Made by a program: the position numbers and the translations under genes. Positions 55,486 to 63,765 of a stretch of DNA of 64,000 nucleotides are shown here, in pieces. Origin of the DNA: Polaromonas eurypsychrophila (GTDB taxonomy: Bacteria; Pseudomonadota; Gammaproteobacteria; Burkholderiales; Burkholderiaceae_C); the NCBI RefSeq assembly GCF_014641715.1, contig NZ_BMIG01000007.1, positions 1-64,000 on the forward strand. Direction: 5' to 3'. The notes beneath the pieces were generated by a model that made no database searches, was not told the origin of the DNA, and was given only the letters and a program-made list of their open reading frames with translations. Positions within the stretch are counted from its first letter, which is position 1, and every line of letters starts with the position of its first letter.

Positions 55486-56154
55486 ATGCGCCTCGTCCAG
55501 AACTCACTGCACCAGGAAGTCGCAGCCACCTTGCGCGAGCAGATTTTTGCCGGCCTGTATGCACCCGGCAGCTTTCTCGATGAACTGGTGCTGTGCGAAC
55601 GCCTGCAGATTTCGCGGACGCCGCTGCGTGAGGCGCTCAAGGTGCTGACCGCCGAGGGGCTGCTGCGTCACGAGCCACGGCGTGGCTGCTTTATCAGTGA
55701 GGTGACCGAAAAAGACTTGGACGACATCTTCCCGGTGATTGCGCTGCTGGAAGGCCGCTGCGCCTTCGAGGCGGCGCGCAATGCGACCGACGCCGACCTC
55801 GCCGCGCTGACGACGCTGCACGAACGCCTGAACAGCCACGCGCAGGCCAGCCGCCTCAACGACTACTACGACACCAACTTCGCGATCCACGAAGCCATCA
55901 TCACGCTGGCCGACAACCGCTGGCTGGCCATGGCAATCGCCGATTTGCGCAAGATCCTCAAGCTGGCACGCTCGCAGCAATTGCACGCGCCTGGCCGTCT
56001 CGCGCAAAGCCTGTCCGAACATATGGCGGTGTTTGCCGCTCTGAAAGCCAGAGACAGCGCAGGCGCCGAAGCCGCCATGCGCACCCACCTGACCCGCCAG
56101 CGAGAAGCCCTCAGGGAACTCGCCAGGAGTCAGAGAACGAAGGTGCTGGCATGA
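55486..56154 (+). CDS. GntR-family (FCD) transcriptional regulator of malonate cluster
   Basis: A 222-aa regulator: GntR winged helix (EVAATLREQIFAGLYAPGSFLDELVLCERLQISRTPLREALKVL) and an all-helical FCD effector domain with metal-type His (DTNFAIHEAII, LSEHMAVFAALKARD). It heads the malonyl-CoA decarboxylase/synthetase cluster, so a MatR-like role sensing malonate or malonyl-CoA is likely. Its stop overlaps the ATG that opens the tandem-repeat frame. Confidence 0.88.
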   Translation: MRLVQNSLHQEVAATLREQIFAGLYAPGSFLDELVLCERLQISRTPLREALKVLTAEGLLRHEPRRGCFISEVTEKDLDDIFPVIALLEGRCAFEAARNATDADLAALTTLHERLNSHAQASRLNDYYDTNFAIHEAIITLADNRWLAMAIADLRKILKLARSQQLHAPGRLAQSLSEHMAVFAALKARDSAGAEAAMRTHLTRQREALRELARSQRTKVLA

Positions 56155-56612
56155 CCTACCTGACGAGGGGCCCCGGCAGAATGCTGGGGATCGGCAGTAA
56201 AGGTCAGGCCAGCGGAGAGCAGACACCTTTTTGCCCGCTGATCGTTAGCGCCACAGGAGGCGACGGCATGACCTACCTGACGAGGGGCCCCGGCAGAATG
56301 CTGGGGATCGGCAGTAAAGGTCAGGCCAGCGGAGAGCCGACACCCGGCTTTATGCAAATCGATGACGCCACAGGAGGCGACGGCAAGACCCACCTGGCGA
56401 GGGGCCCCAGCGCAGTTGGGGATCGACAGCAGGCGAATGCCAGCGCAGAGTCGACACCTTTTTGCCCGCTGATCGTTAGCGCCACAGGAGGCGAAGGCAA
56501 GACCCACCTGGCGAGGGGCCCCAGCTTGCTGGGGATCGGCAGTAAAGGTCATGTCAGCAAGGAGTCGACACCTTTTCGCTCCCTGACCGCTAACGCATTG
56601 GGAGGCGACAGC
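56151..56612. repeat. four tandem repeats of 117, 117, 114 and 114 bp
   Basis: Units start at 56151, 56268, 56385 and 56499. Each begins (ATG or AAG)ACC(T/C)ACCTG, has GCGAGGGGCCCC-like sequence, a hairpin, and ends with CACAGGAGGCGACGGC-like sequence. The hairpin is CCCCGGCA-GAA-TGCTGGGG in units 1-2, CCCCAGC-TT-GCTGGGG in unit 4 and a shorter one in unit 3, so pairing is kept while sequence changes. Unit lengths are multiples of three. Confidence 0.9.
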
Positions 56613-56732
56613 ATGAGCCCGTTCATCGTCAGCGCCTCGAGAACCCACAGGATGCAGTTCCTGATGAAGCCTCATGCACATGGGCGCATCAGCGATTCCC
56701 GTTTTCAAACCACCCCACAGGCCACCTCATGA
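56151..56732 (+). CDS. possible repeat protein spanning the tandem repeats
   Basis: A 193-codon frame whose ATG overlaps the GntR stop and whose end overlaps the malonyl-CoA decarboxylase start (ATGA), exactly as expected for a coupled operon gene. The product would be four 38-39-residue repeats (TYLTRGPGRMLGIGSKGQAS, then CPLIVSATGGDG) plus a tail. Against it: the composition is odd, the minus strand is also open over the same region, and no family is recognised. Translation through the repeats could matter more than the peptide. Confidence 0.4.
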   Translation: MTYLTRGPGRMLGIGSKGQASGEQTPFCPLIVSATGGDGMTYLTRGPGRMLGIGSKGQASGEPTPGFMQIDDATGGDGKTHLARGPSAVGDRQQANASAESTPFCPLIVSATGGEGKTHLARGPSLLGIGSKGHVSKESTPFRSLTANALGGDSMSPFIVSASRTHRMQFLMKPHAHGRISDSRFQTTPQATS

Positions 56733-58201
56733 ACACGCCCGACTGGATCACCCGCAGCGTGGCCATCTTGCGCAGCCCTGATAAATCCGAGTCAAAAGGC
56801 GTGCCAGCCCATACAGAACGGGCGCAAGCAGCTACCAAATCAGGAGCAGGTGCGGCGGCGGTGCGCAGCACCCGCGAGCGGCTCAACGCCACCTTGCGGC
56901 AAAAAGAAGAAGCCCTGTCGCCGCGCGTGCTGCGCCGCACGCTGGAAGAACTCAAGGCCATCGTTGATCCGCAGGTCAGCGAGATTGAAGGTGGGCGCCG
57001 CGCCATGGGTGTGGCCGGCTGGTATGCCAATGCCTCGCTCGACGAGCGCCGCGACATGTGGCTGCTGATGAGTGAGCAGTTTGTCGCCGACGCTGCCAGG
57101 GTCAAGCTGGCGCAGACGCAATTCGCGGCCGCAGTCGGCACGCCCGACGAAGCCGTGGCCGAAGTGCGTTACCGGCGCGCCACCGTGTCGCCGCGCCGGC
57201 GCCTGCTGCAGCGCTTCAGCGCCTTCCCGGAAGGATTCCGTTTTCTGGTGAACCTGCGCGCCGATCTGTTGCCGCATCTCAAGGCGGACAAGCGCCTGCA
57301 AGCGCTGGATGTCGAGATGGAGTACATGTTCTCGACCTGGTTTGACGTGGGTTTCCTGGACCTGCGTCGCATCAGCTGGGACTCGCCGGCTTCGCTGATC
57401 GAAAAGTTGATCAGGTACGAGGCCGTACACGACATCAAGAGCTGGGCCGATGTGAAAAACCGGCTCGACAGCGACCGCCGTTGCTACGGGTTTTTCCATC
57501 CCCGCATGCCCGACGAGCCGCTGATTTTTGTCGAAGTGGCGCTGATCGACGACATGGCCGACAGCATCATGCCGCTGCTCGACGAGTCGGCCGCGCCGGC
57601 TGATCTGAAAAAAGCCACGACCGCGATTTTTTATTCGATCAGCAATACGCAGACCGGCTTGCGCGGTGTGAGTTTCGGCGATTCGCTGATCAAGCGCGTG
57701 GTCGAGACGCTGCATGAAGAGTTTCCGCGTCTGAAGAACTTTGCGACGCTGTCGCCTATTCCAGGGTTTCGTTCCTGGCTGGGAAAAAATGCGGTCAACC
57801 TCTTGACGCAACTCGACGAGAAGGAACGCACGCTGCTGGGCCGGGCGGTTGGCTTCGAGCCGCCCACGGCGCAACATTTCCTTACTGCGGCCGACAATGC
57901 GCTGACCCTGAACGAGAAGTCGGCCGTGCGCCGTGTGTTACTGCATTGCGCCGCTCACTACCTGGGGCGGGAACTCGACGATGGCAAGCCGCTGGATCCG
58001 GTCGCCCGCTTTCATCTGGGCAATGGCGCGCGCGTGGAGCGCATCAACTGGGGCGGTGATCCCTCGCCGAAGGGTCTGAAACAGTCCTGCGGCCTGATGG
58101 TCAACTACCTTTACGATCTCAAGCGGCTGGACAAGCACCGCGCTCTGCTCGCGCAGGGGAAAATCCCCGTATCCGGTGCCATCGAAGATTTGTATATTTG
58201 A
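56729..58201 (+). CDS. mcd: malonyl-CoA decarboxylase
   Basis: A 490-aa enzyme that converts malonyl-CoA to acetyl-CoA and CO2. The catalytic region CYGFFHPRMPDEPLIFVEVAL and the C-terminal HLGNGARVERINWGGDPSPKGLKQS (HxGNGA... Ser/His motif) are as in the MCD family. An N-terminal stretch (PAHTERAQAATKSGAGAAAV) is read from a dispersed repeat. With the downstream synthetase it forms the malonate to acetyl-CoA route. Confidence 0.93.
   Translation: MNTPDWITRSVAILRSPDKSESKGVPAHTERAQAATKSGAGAAAVRSTRERLNATLRQKEEALSPRVLRRTLEELKAIVDPQVSEIEGGRRAMGVAGWYANASLDERRDMWLLMSEQFVADAARVKLAQTQFAAAVGTPDEAVAEVRYRRATVSPRRRLLQRFSAFPEGFRFLVNLRADLLPHLKADKRLQALDVEMEYMFSTWFDVGFLDLRRISWDSPASLIEKLIRYEAVHDIKSWADVKNRLDSDRRCYGFFHPRMPDEPLIFVEVALIDDMADSIMPLLDESAAPADLKKATTAIFYSISNTQTGLRGVSFGDSLIKRVVETLHEEFPRLKNFATLSPIPGFRSWLGKNAVNLLTQLDEKERTLLGRAVGFEPPTAQHFLTAADNALTLNEKSAVRRVLLHCAAHYLGRELDDGKPLDPVARFHLGNGARVERINWGGDPSPKGLKQSCGLMVNYLYDLKRLDKHRALLAQGKIPVSGAIEDLYI
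56805..56848 (-). repeat. dispersed ~45-bp repeat, family A, inside mcd
   Basis: GGGCGCAAGCAGCTACCAAA with TCAGGAGCAGG; in-frame near the start of malonyl-CoA decarboxylase. Confidence 0.65.
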
Positions 58202-58249
58202 GTTTTGTTTTTGAACCGTTTTTATTGATTCACAAAAACAGGAGACAGC

Positions 58250-59248
58250 ATGACATCGAGTTTTGACATCAAGGCATCCCGGCGGGATGTGCTGCGTGCC
58301 GCTGCGGCGGGCGCCGCTGCATTTTCAATGGGCAGCTATGCGCAATCGACCTGGCCGGTCAAGCCGGTCAACATGATCGTGCCTTTCCCGGCCGGCGGCG
58401 GCACCGATGCGTTTGCACGCCCGATGTCTGCACAATTCTCGCGCCTGACCGGCAAGCAACTGATCATCGACAACCGCGGCGGTGCCGGCGGCACGCTCGG
58501 CGCCAGCATTGCAGCCAAGGCTGCGCCCGATGGTTACACGCTGTTCATGGGCGCGGTGCACCACACGATTGCGCCCAGCATGTACCCCAAGCTGGACTAC
58601 GACATCGAGAAGGACCTGGTGCCGCTGATCCTGGTGGCCAGCGTGCCGCAGGTGGTGGTGGTCAACCCGCAAAGGTTGCCGGTCGCCAACTTCAGGGAGT
58701 TTCTGGACAACGCCCGCAAGAACCCCGGCAAGCTCAATTACGGCTCGGCCGGTGCCGGCACCTCGCACCATCTCGCGGGTGAGTTGTTCAAGCAGCAGAC
58801 CAAAACATTCATCACCCACATTCCCTACCGCGGCGCCGGCCCGGCCCTGCAGGGCCTGATCGCCGGTGATGTCGAGATGATGTTCGACGGTCTCGGTTCC
58901 TCGGCGGCCCATATTGCCGGTGGCCGCATCAAGGCGTTGATGGTGTCCGGCAACAAGCGCAACCCGGCGATTCCGGATGTGCCGAGCGCCGCCGAGATGG
59001 GTCTGCCCGACTACAACGTGACCACCTGGTACGGCGTGTGGGGACCCAAAGGCATGCCGGCTGACGCCCAGGCGCGCGCCATCGAAGAAATCCGCAAAGC
59101 CTGCACCACGGACGAAGCCAAGGCGGTCTGGGCGCGTCAGGGGGCTGAGTTCGCCGGCCTGAGCGGCCCGCAGTTTGGCAGCTTCATCAGCGCCGAGGTC
59201 AAGAAGTGGACGCAGGTGGTCAAGGCTTCCGGCGCGAAACTCGATTAA
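58250..59248 (+). CDS. Bug/TctC-family periplasmic solute receptor
   Basis: A 332-aa receptor: signal peptide with twin-Arg-like ASRRDVLRAAAAGAAAFSMG, then WPVKPVNMIVPFPAGGGTDAFARP, the Bug signature, and NYGSAGAGTSHHLAGELF. Such proteins bind carboxylates; in this cluster malonate or a related dicarboxylate is the likely ligand. No TctA/TctB membrane partners are next to it, as for most Bug proteins. Confidence 0.9.
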   Translation: MTSSFDIKASRRDVLRAAAAGAAAFSMGSYAQSTWPVKPVNMIVPFPAGGGTDAFARPMSAQFSRLTGKQLIIDNRGGAGGTLGASIAAKAAPDGYTLFMGAVHHTIAPSMYPKLDYDIEKDLVPLILVASVPQVVVVNPQRLPVANFREFLDNARKNPGKLNYGSAGAGTSHHLAGELFKQQTKTFITHIPYRGAGPALQGLIAGDVEMMFDGLGSSAAHIAGGRIKALMVSGNKRNPAIPDVPSAAEMGLPDYNVTTWYGVWGPKGMPADAQARAIEEIRKACTTDEAKAVWARQGAEFAGLSGPQFGSFISAEVKKWTQVVKASGAKLD

Positions 59249-59253
59249 GAGAT

Positions 59254-59333
59254 GGCCCCCACGCTTGTCGCTTCGCGTACTGCGCTGCCCCCCGAGGGGG
59301 CTAATTTCCCTTGGGCCGGCCCGGCGGGAAATT
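59254..59333 (+). repeat. dispersed GC-palindrome repeat
   Basis: GGCCCCCACGCTTGTCGCTT then CTGCCCCCCGAGGGGGCTAA. First of two adjacent family members between the Bug and hydratase genes. Confidence 0.75.
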
Positions 59334-59335
59334 GC

Positions 59336-59424
59336 ATAGCCCCCGCGCTTTTCACTTCGTGTAATACGCTGCCCCTTTCACGACGTGAAGGGGCTGTTCC
59401 ACCTTGTGGCGGCCCGGCGGTGGA
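59336..59424 (+). repeat. dispersed GC-palindrome repeat, diverged copy
   Basis: AGCCCCCGCGCTTTTCACTT, then CTGCCCCTTTCACGACGTGA and AGGGGCTG; second copy, with a different stem. Confidence 0.7.
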
Positions 59425-59454
59425 TCAGCTTTTTGTCTCTGTCGGCATGAGTAC

Positions 59455-60231
59455 ATGAAGGGACAGGTTCGGCTTGCCATCACAGGCAGCATCGCGCGCG
59501 TCACCCTGTCCCACCCCGGCAAGCTCAACGCCATGTCGCGTGCGATGTGGCTTGAGTTGCGCGAGGTGTTTGAAGGCATTCAGCAGGACGCGGCCTTGCG
59601 CTGCGTGCTGCTGGCCGGTGAAGGCGGCAACTTCTGTGCAGGCGGGGATATCTCCGAGTACGCCGCTTTCCGTTTTGAGGAAGCCAGACTGCGCCACTTT
59701 CACGACGAGCAGGTCTGGGGTGGCCTGCAGGCCATGCTGGACTGCGACGTGCCAATCGTGGCTCAGATTGAAGGCGCCTGCATGGGCGCGGGTCTGGAGA
59801 TCGCGAGTTGCTGCGACCTGCGTCTGGCGGGTGCGTCAGCCCGGTTTGGCGCGCCGATTGCGAAGCTGGGTTTCCCGATGGCGCCGCGTGAGATGGCGCT
59901 GGTGATGGGTGCCGCCGGTGAACTGAGCACACGCGAGATGCTGCTGGCAGCCGCAGTGCTGGACGCAGCCACGGTGGCGCAGCGGGGCTTTCTCAATCGC
60001 GTGGTGCCAGACCACGAGGTAGTGGCCGAAGCCACCGCGACGGCCGCAGGTGTTGCGAGTCTCGCGCCGCAGGCTGCACGCCTGAACAAACAGTCTTTTC
60101 GGGCTCTGGCCCATATCCAGATTGCGCGAGAAGCTACTGATTTAATAGCAAATGCTTACAATTATGCGGATTCCGCCGAACACCGGGAAGGGGTGATGGC
60201 CTTTGTCGAAAAACGTTCACCGCAATTTTAA
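59455..60231 (+). CDS. enoyl-CoA hydratase/isomerase family protein
   Basis: A 258-aa crotonase-fold protein: RVTLSHPGKLNAMSRAMWLEL, oxyanion GGNFCAGGDISEY, and AQIEGACMGAGLEIASCCDLRLAG. The first catalytic Glu position falls in ACMGAGLE; the second is not certain, so it may be a hydratase, isomerase or decarboxylase-type member. Lying between the receptor and malonyl-CoA synthetase, it probably handles an acyl-CoA in the same pathway. A dispersed repeat encodes EATDLIANAYN near the end. Confidence 0.85.
   Translation: MKGQVRLAITGSIARVTLSHPGKLNAMSRAMWLELREVFEGIQQDAALRCVLLAGEGGNFCAGGDISEYAAFRFEEARLRHFHDEQVWGGLQAMLDCDVPIVAQIEGACMGAGLEIASCCDLRLAGASARFGAPIAKLGFPMAPREMALVMGAAGELSTREMLLAAAVLDAATVAQRGFLNRVVPDHEVVAEATATAAGVASLAPQAARLNKQSFRALAHIQIAREATDLIANAYNYADSAEHREGVMAFVEKRSPQF
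60131..60155 (+). repeat. dispersed repeat, family A, inside hydratase gene
   Basis: AAGCTACTGATTTAATAGCA is a short in-frame family member. Confidence 0.65.
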
Positions 60232-60278
60232 GAACTTGCCCGTCCTGTTTCTTGTCCCGATCTCCAGGTGAACCAGCA

Positions 60279-61820
60279 ATGAAAAACAACAATCTGTTCG
60301 CCGCCTTGCGCGCGGCCTTTCCCGAGGACCTCGACGCCATTGCGGTCGAGACCGACAGTGGCCTGTATTACTCCTGGGGGGACCTGGAGCGCGGCACGGC
60401 CATGCTGGCCAACTTGCTGAAGTCGCTGCAGTTGCCTGAGGGCGCGCGCATCGCAGTGCAGGTTGAAAAATCGGTCGAGGCCATGATGCTGTATCTTGCC
60501 ACCCTGCGCGCCGGCTATGTGTTCCTGCCACTGAACACCGCCTACCAAAGCGCCGAGATGGAATATTTCATCGCCAACGCCGAGCCCTCGGTGGTGGTGT
60601 GCGGACGCAAAAATTTCGGCTGGGTCAGCAAGATCGCGTTCCAGCATGGCACCTACAACGTCTTCAGCCTGGACGACAACCGCATCGGCTCGCTGCTGGA
60701 CCGCGCCGCGCAATGCAGCGACAGGCATGAGGTAGTGCAGCGCAAGGCCGATGATCTGGCGGCGATTTTGTACACCAGCGGTACCACCGGGCGCAGCAAG
60801 GGTGCCATGTTGTCGCACGGCAACCTGTCTGACAACGCGCAGGTGCTCAAGGACTATTGGGGCTGGACGGCTACCGGAGGGCCTGAAGGCCGTGGCGATG
60901 TGCTGATTCATGCGCTGCCGATTTTTCATGTGCACGGCCTGTTCGTCGCCATCCACGGCGCGCTGATCAACGGCAGCAAGATGATCTGGCTGTCGAAGTT
61001 CGATCCGAAGCTCGTTGTCGACAAGCTGCCTGAGGCCACCGTCTTCATGGGCGTGCCTACGTTGTATGTGCGCCTGCTGGCCGAGCCAGGGCTCACGCGC
61101 GAGGCTTGCCGCAACATGCGCCTGTTTGTCGCCGGATCGGCGCCGCTGCTGATCGAAACCTTCAAGGCCTGGCAGGAACGCACCGGCCACACGATTCTGG
61201 AGCGTTACGGCATGAGTGAGACTGCCATGCTTACCTCCAACCCCTATGAGGGCGAACGCCGCGGTGGCACTGTCGGTTTCGCGTTGCCGGGGGTCAAGCT
61301 TCGGGTGCAGGGCGATGGTGGCCAGCCGCTGCCGGCCGGCGAGGTCGGCGGCATCGAGGTCCAGGGCCCTAACGTGTTCCAGGGTTACTGGCGCATGCCG
61401 GAAAAAACAAAAGAAGAGTTCACAGCCGATGGATTCTTCAAGACTGGTGACGTCGGAAAAATCGACGAACGCGGCTATATCCACATCGTCGGGCGCAGCA
61501 AGGACCTGATCATCAGCGGCGGCTACAACGTTTACCCGGCCGAGATCGAGGGCTACATCAATGACATGCCCGGTGTGGTTGAGAGCGCGGTGGTCGGCGT
61601 GCCGCACCCTGACTTCGGCGAGGTTGGCGTGGCCATCGTGATCGCCAGACCCGGCAATACGCTTGACGGGGAGGCCATCATTTCCGCCTTGAAATCGGGG
61701 CTGGCCAACTTCAAGATTCCCAAGCGCTGTTTTGTGGTGACCGAACTGCCGCGCAACACCATGGGCAAGGTGCAGAAGAATTTGCTGCGCGAGCTGCACA
61801 AGCAACTGTTCGCGGGCTGA
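60279..61820 (+). CDS. matB: malonyl-CoA synthetase
   Basis: A 513-aa adenylate-forming ligase: AAILYTSGTTGRSKGAMLSHGN (P-loop), ALPIFHVHGLFVAIHGAL, LERYGMSETAMLTSNPYEGERRGGTVG, GDVGKIDERGYIHIVGRSKDLIISGG and PRNTMGKVQKNLLR (catalytic Lys). The MSETAMLTSNPY motif is typical of MatB. It activates malonate for decarboxylation by the upstream enzyme. Confidence 0.93.
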   Translation: MKNNNLFAALRAAFPEDLDAIAVETDSGLYYSWGDLERGTAMLANLLKSLQLPEGARIAVQVEKSVEAMMLYLATLRAGYVFLPLNTAYQSAEMEYFIANAEPSVVVCGRKNFGWVSKIAFQHGTYNVFSLDDNRIGSLLDRAAQCSDRHEVVQRKADDLAAILYTSGTTGRSKGAMLSHGNLSDNAQVLKDYWGWTATGGPEGRGDVLIHALPIFHVHGLFVAIHGALINGSKMIWLSKFDPKLVVDKLPEATVFMGVPTLYVRLLAEPGLTREACRNMRLFVAGSAPLLIETFKAWQERTGHTILERYGMSETAMLTSNPYEGERRGGTVGFALPGVKLRVQGDGGQPLPAGEVGGIEVQGPNVFQGYWRMPEKTKEEFTADGFFKTGDVGKIDERGYIHIVGRSKDLIISGGYNVYPAEIEGYINDMPGVVESAVVGVPHPDFGEVGVAIVIARPGNTLDGEAIISALKSGLANFKIPKRCFVVTELPRNTMGKVQKNLLRELHKQLFAG

Positions 61821-61989
61821 GGTGCCAAGGAAGCGCTGAGTAAGTCCTTGCGGAAGTGCGGCAGCCGGATCGGGATGGGATGCAAGGTGGATTTCGCAGT
61901 CAATAGCTGGCTATTGACAAGAAAGCCAACGCAGCAGACCGCCCGAGTCCGGGTGATTGCGCGCCGCAGGGGGCTTGTTCAGCGCTTCC

Positions 61990-62910
61990 CTAGCCTCTGG
62001 CGCGCTGGGGCAGCGTGGCCAGCACCACACCCGCCAGCGCCAGCGCAAAGGCCGCTCCTTGCGCCGCTCCCATGGGCTCGCCCAGTACAAACACGCCGAC
62101 CAGCGCCGCGCTGATGGGCAGCATCACGGTGAAAACACCGGCCCTGCTGGCCGGCACACCTTTGAGGCCTGTCATCCACAGCCACACCGTCCAGACACTG
62201 GCGGCCAACGCGTAAAACAGCAGCAGCAGCCAGCTTGCCGACGCCACTGCCGCAAAGTCAAAACTCCAGGCCAGCCACAGGCCCATGGGTGTCACCAGCA
62301 CAAAACCCCAGAGGTTGATCAGCGCGGTGATGCGTTTGGCGCCCAGCGCACCGGTGAGCTTTTTGCCGATCACCGCATAAGCGGCTTCGCAGAGCACCGC
62401 GCCGAGCAGCAGCAGGTTGCCCAGCCAAACCGTTTTCGAAGAAAAATCGGCCTCCAGCCCTTGTCCGGCGGGGTTGGGAGGCTCTGATTTTGATAGCGAC
62501 ACCAGCGCAATGCCGAGCACCGCGCAGGCCACTGCCAGCCACACCCGCGGGCTGATGCGCTCGCGCAGGAACAGCCAGCTCAGCGTCGCCACCACGGCGG
62601 GAATGGCTGCCATGATGACGCCGGCGGCGACTGTGCTAGACAGGCTGACGCCATACAACATGCAGATCGAAAACAGAAAGTTGCCGAGAAAGGATTCGAG
62701 GAACACCAGTTGCCGCGTCTGGCGCGTCATTGGCGCTTCGTCGACGGGTTTTTTCAGCCAGTGCAGCATGGCCGCGCCGCCGATACCGAAACGCAGCCAG
62801 GCCAGCAGGAACACGGGGAAGATCGCCACCAGCGGTTTGGACAGCGCCACGTAGCTGCCGACCAGCGACATGCTGAGACCCAGGCAGGCGTAGGCCAGAA
62901 TGCGGTTCAT
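61990..62910 (-). CDS. EamA/DMT-family transporter
   Basis: A 306-aa protein with ten hydrophobic helices in two EamA halves (MNRILAYACLGLSMSLVGSY first half; NLLLLGAVLCEAAYAVIGKKLTG second half). Probable exporter of amino acids or metabolites. It diverges from the small GGCT-like gene. Confidence 0.88.
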   Translation of the reverse strand: MNRILAYACLGLSMSLVGSYVALSKPLVAIFPVFLLAWLRFGIGGAAMLHWLKKPVDEAPMTRQTRQLVFLESFLGNFLFSICMLYGVSLSSTVAAGVIMAAIPAVVATLSWLFLRERISPRVWLAVACAVLGIALVSLSKSEPPNPAGQGLEADFSSKTVWLGNLLLLGAVLCEAAYAVIGKKLTGALGAKRITALINLWGFVLVTPMGLWLAWSFDFAAVASASWLLLLFYALAASVWTVWLWMTGLKGVPASRAGVFTVMLPISAALVGVFVLGEPMGAAQGAAFALALAGVVLATLPQRARG

Positions 62911-63000
62911 TAAAGCGGGGTTCTTTCTGAAGTGGTGCGGCGCTGCTGCCGGGGCTGCAACAATGAGCGGAAATCATGCCTCAATTTGCGAACTGAACCC

Positions 63001-63411
63001 ATGACCACGCCCGCCACTCGCCACGTTTTTGTCTATGGCACCTTACGCCGCGGGGAGGTGCGCGACATCACCCGCTTGCAGCCGGCACCGGTGTTTGTTG
63101 GCATGGCCAGCGTGGCAGGCAGGCTCTACGACCTCGGCTCCTATCCTGGGCTGCTGCTCGGTGGCGCGAACAGGGTGACCGGCGAGATCTATGCGATCAG
63201 CGCCGAGCTCGAACGCCTGCTCGACGAGATCGAGGAAGTCTGGCCACTGCAGACCGGCGAGTATCGCAAGCGTGAAGTGGAGGTGCAAAGGGAGGGCGCT
63301 GGCTCTGCGGCAGGGCCGGTTTGCCTGGTTTATGAAATCGACGCATCCCGTCTGGCGGGTTGCCCGGTCATCACCAGCGGCGATTGGCGTCTCCGCACGC
63401 CGGCCTCCTGA
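63001..63411 (+). CDS. gamma-glutamylcyclotransferase-like protein (YtfP type)
   Basis: A 136-aa protein: VFVYGTLRRGEVRDI opening with the YGTLR substrate loop, GRLYDLGSYPGLLLGG, and acidic EEVWPL region carrying the Glu. Belongs to the AIG2/YtfP fold that opens gamma-glutamyl amines or dipeptides; exact substrate unknown. ATG 63001 starts at the conserved domain. Confidence 0.85.
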   Translation: MTTPATRHVFVYGTLRRGEVRDITRLQPAPVFVGMASVAGRLYDLGSYPGLLLGGANRVTGEIYAISAELERLLDEIEEVWPLQTGEYRKREVEVQREGAGSAAGPVCLVYEIDASRLAGCPVITSGDWRLRTPAS

Positions 63412-63765
63412 TTTCAGGCGCCGGCCGTGAGTCGGCGGGCGATTTCCGCAGAACACTGTCCTCCTGGCGGTCAGCACTGCTTGAACAGGCCACATTTCAT
63501 GATTGGAGAAATCATTCCATATTGTGAGATTCTTAAATGCTGCAATGCGCCAAAATTTCTCAATGCAAGAAAATGTTTTTCACATTGCAATAATTTCTCT
63601 GAAGATGCTTGATTTTATTGGAAAAGATTTTTGTCTTATATAAGACATAAGAGCTTAACAAAGTCTTGTAGAAGACTTAAAGTGGAGCTCAGAACAAACA
63701 GCACGGCAAGCAAAGAAGTGCAGCCCGGTTTGTCCCCTTTTTCTTTCAACCTCCGGAGTGACCCC
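63412..63765. promoter_or_regulatory. AT-rich upstream region of isocitrate lyase
   Basis: This 354-bp gap is much more AT-rich than its surroundings. It holds inverted half-sites TGCAA / TTGCA (about 63563-63589), TTCTCAATGCAAGAAAATG and a mirrored CATTGCAATAATTTCTC, and ATATAAGACATAAG farther down (63637 on). No gene is seen. It is the probable control region of aceA. Confidence 0.55.

Noticed and set aside
56151..56612. CRISPR array
   Set aside because: Units are 114-117 bp without short repeat/unique spacer structure, and no cas genes are present.
56130..56708. 192-codon minus-strand frame over the tandem repeats
   Set aside because: It also repeats because units are multiples of three; it lacks the start/stop coupling seen on the plus strand, so it is less likely to be the real product.
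60228..61805. 525-codon minus-strand frame over matB
   Set aside because: Antisense shadow of the synthetase.
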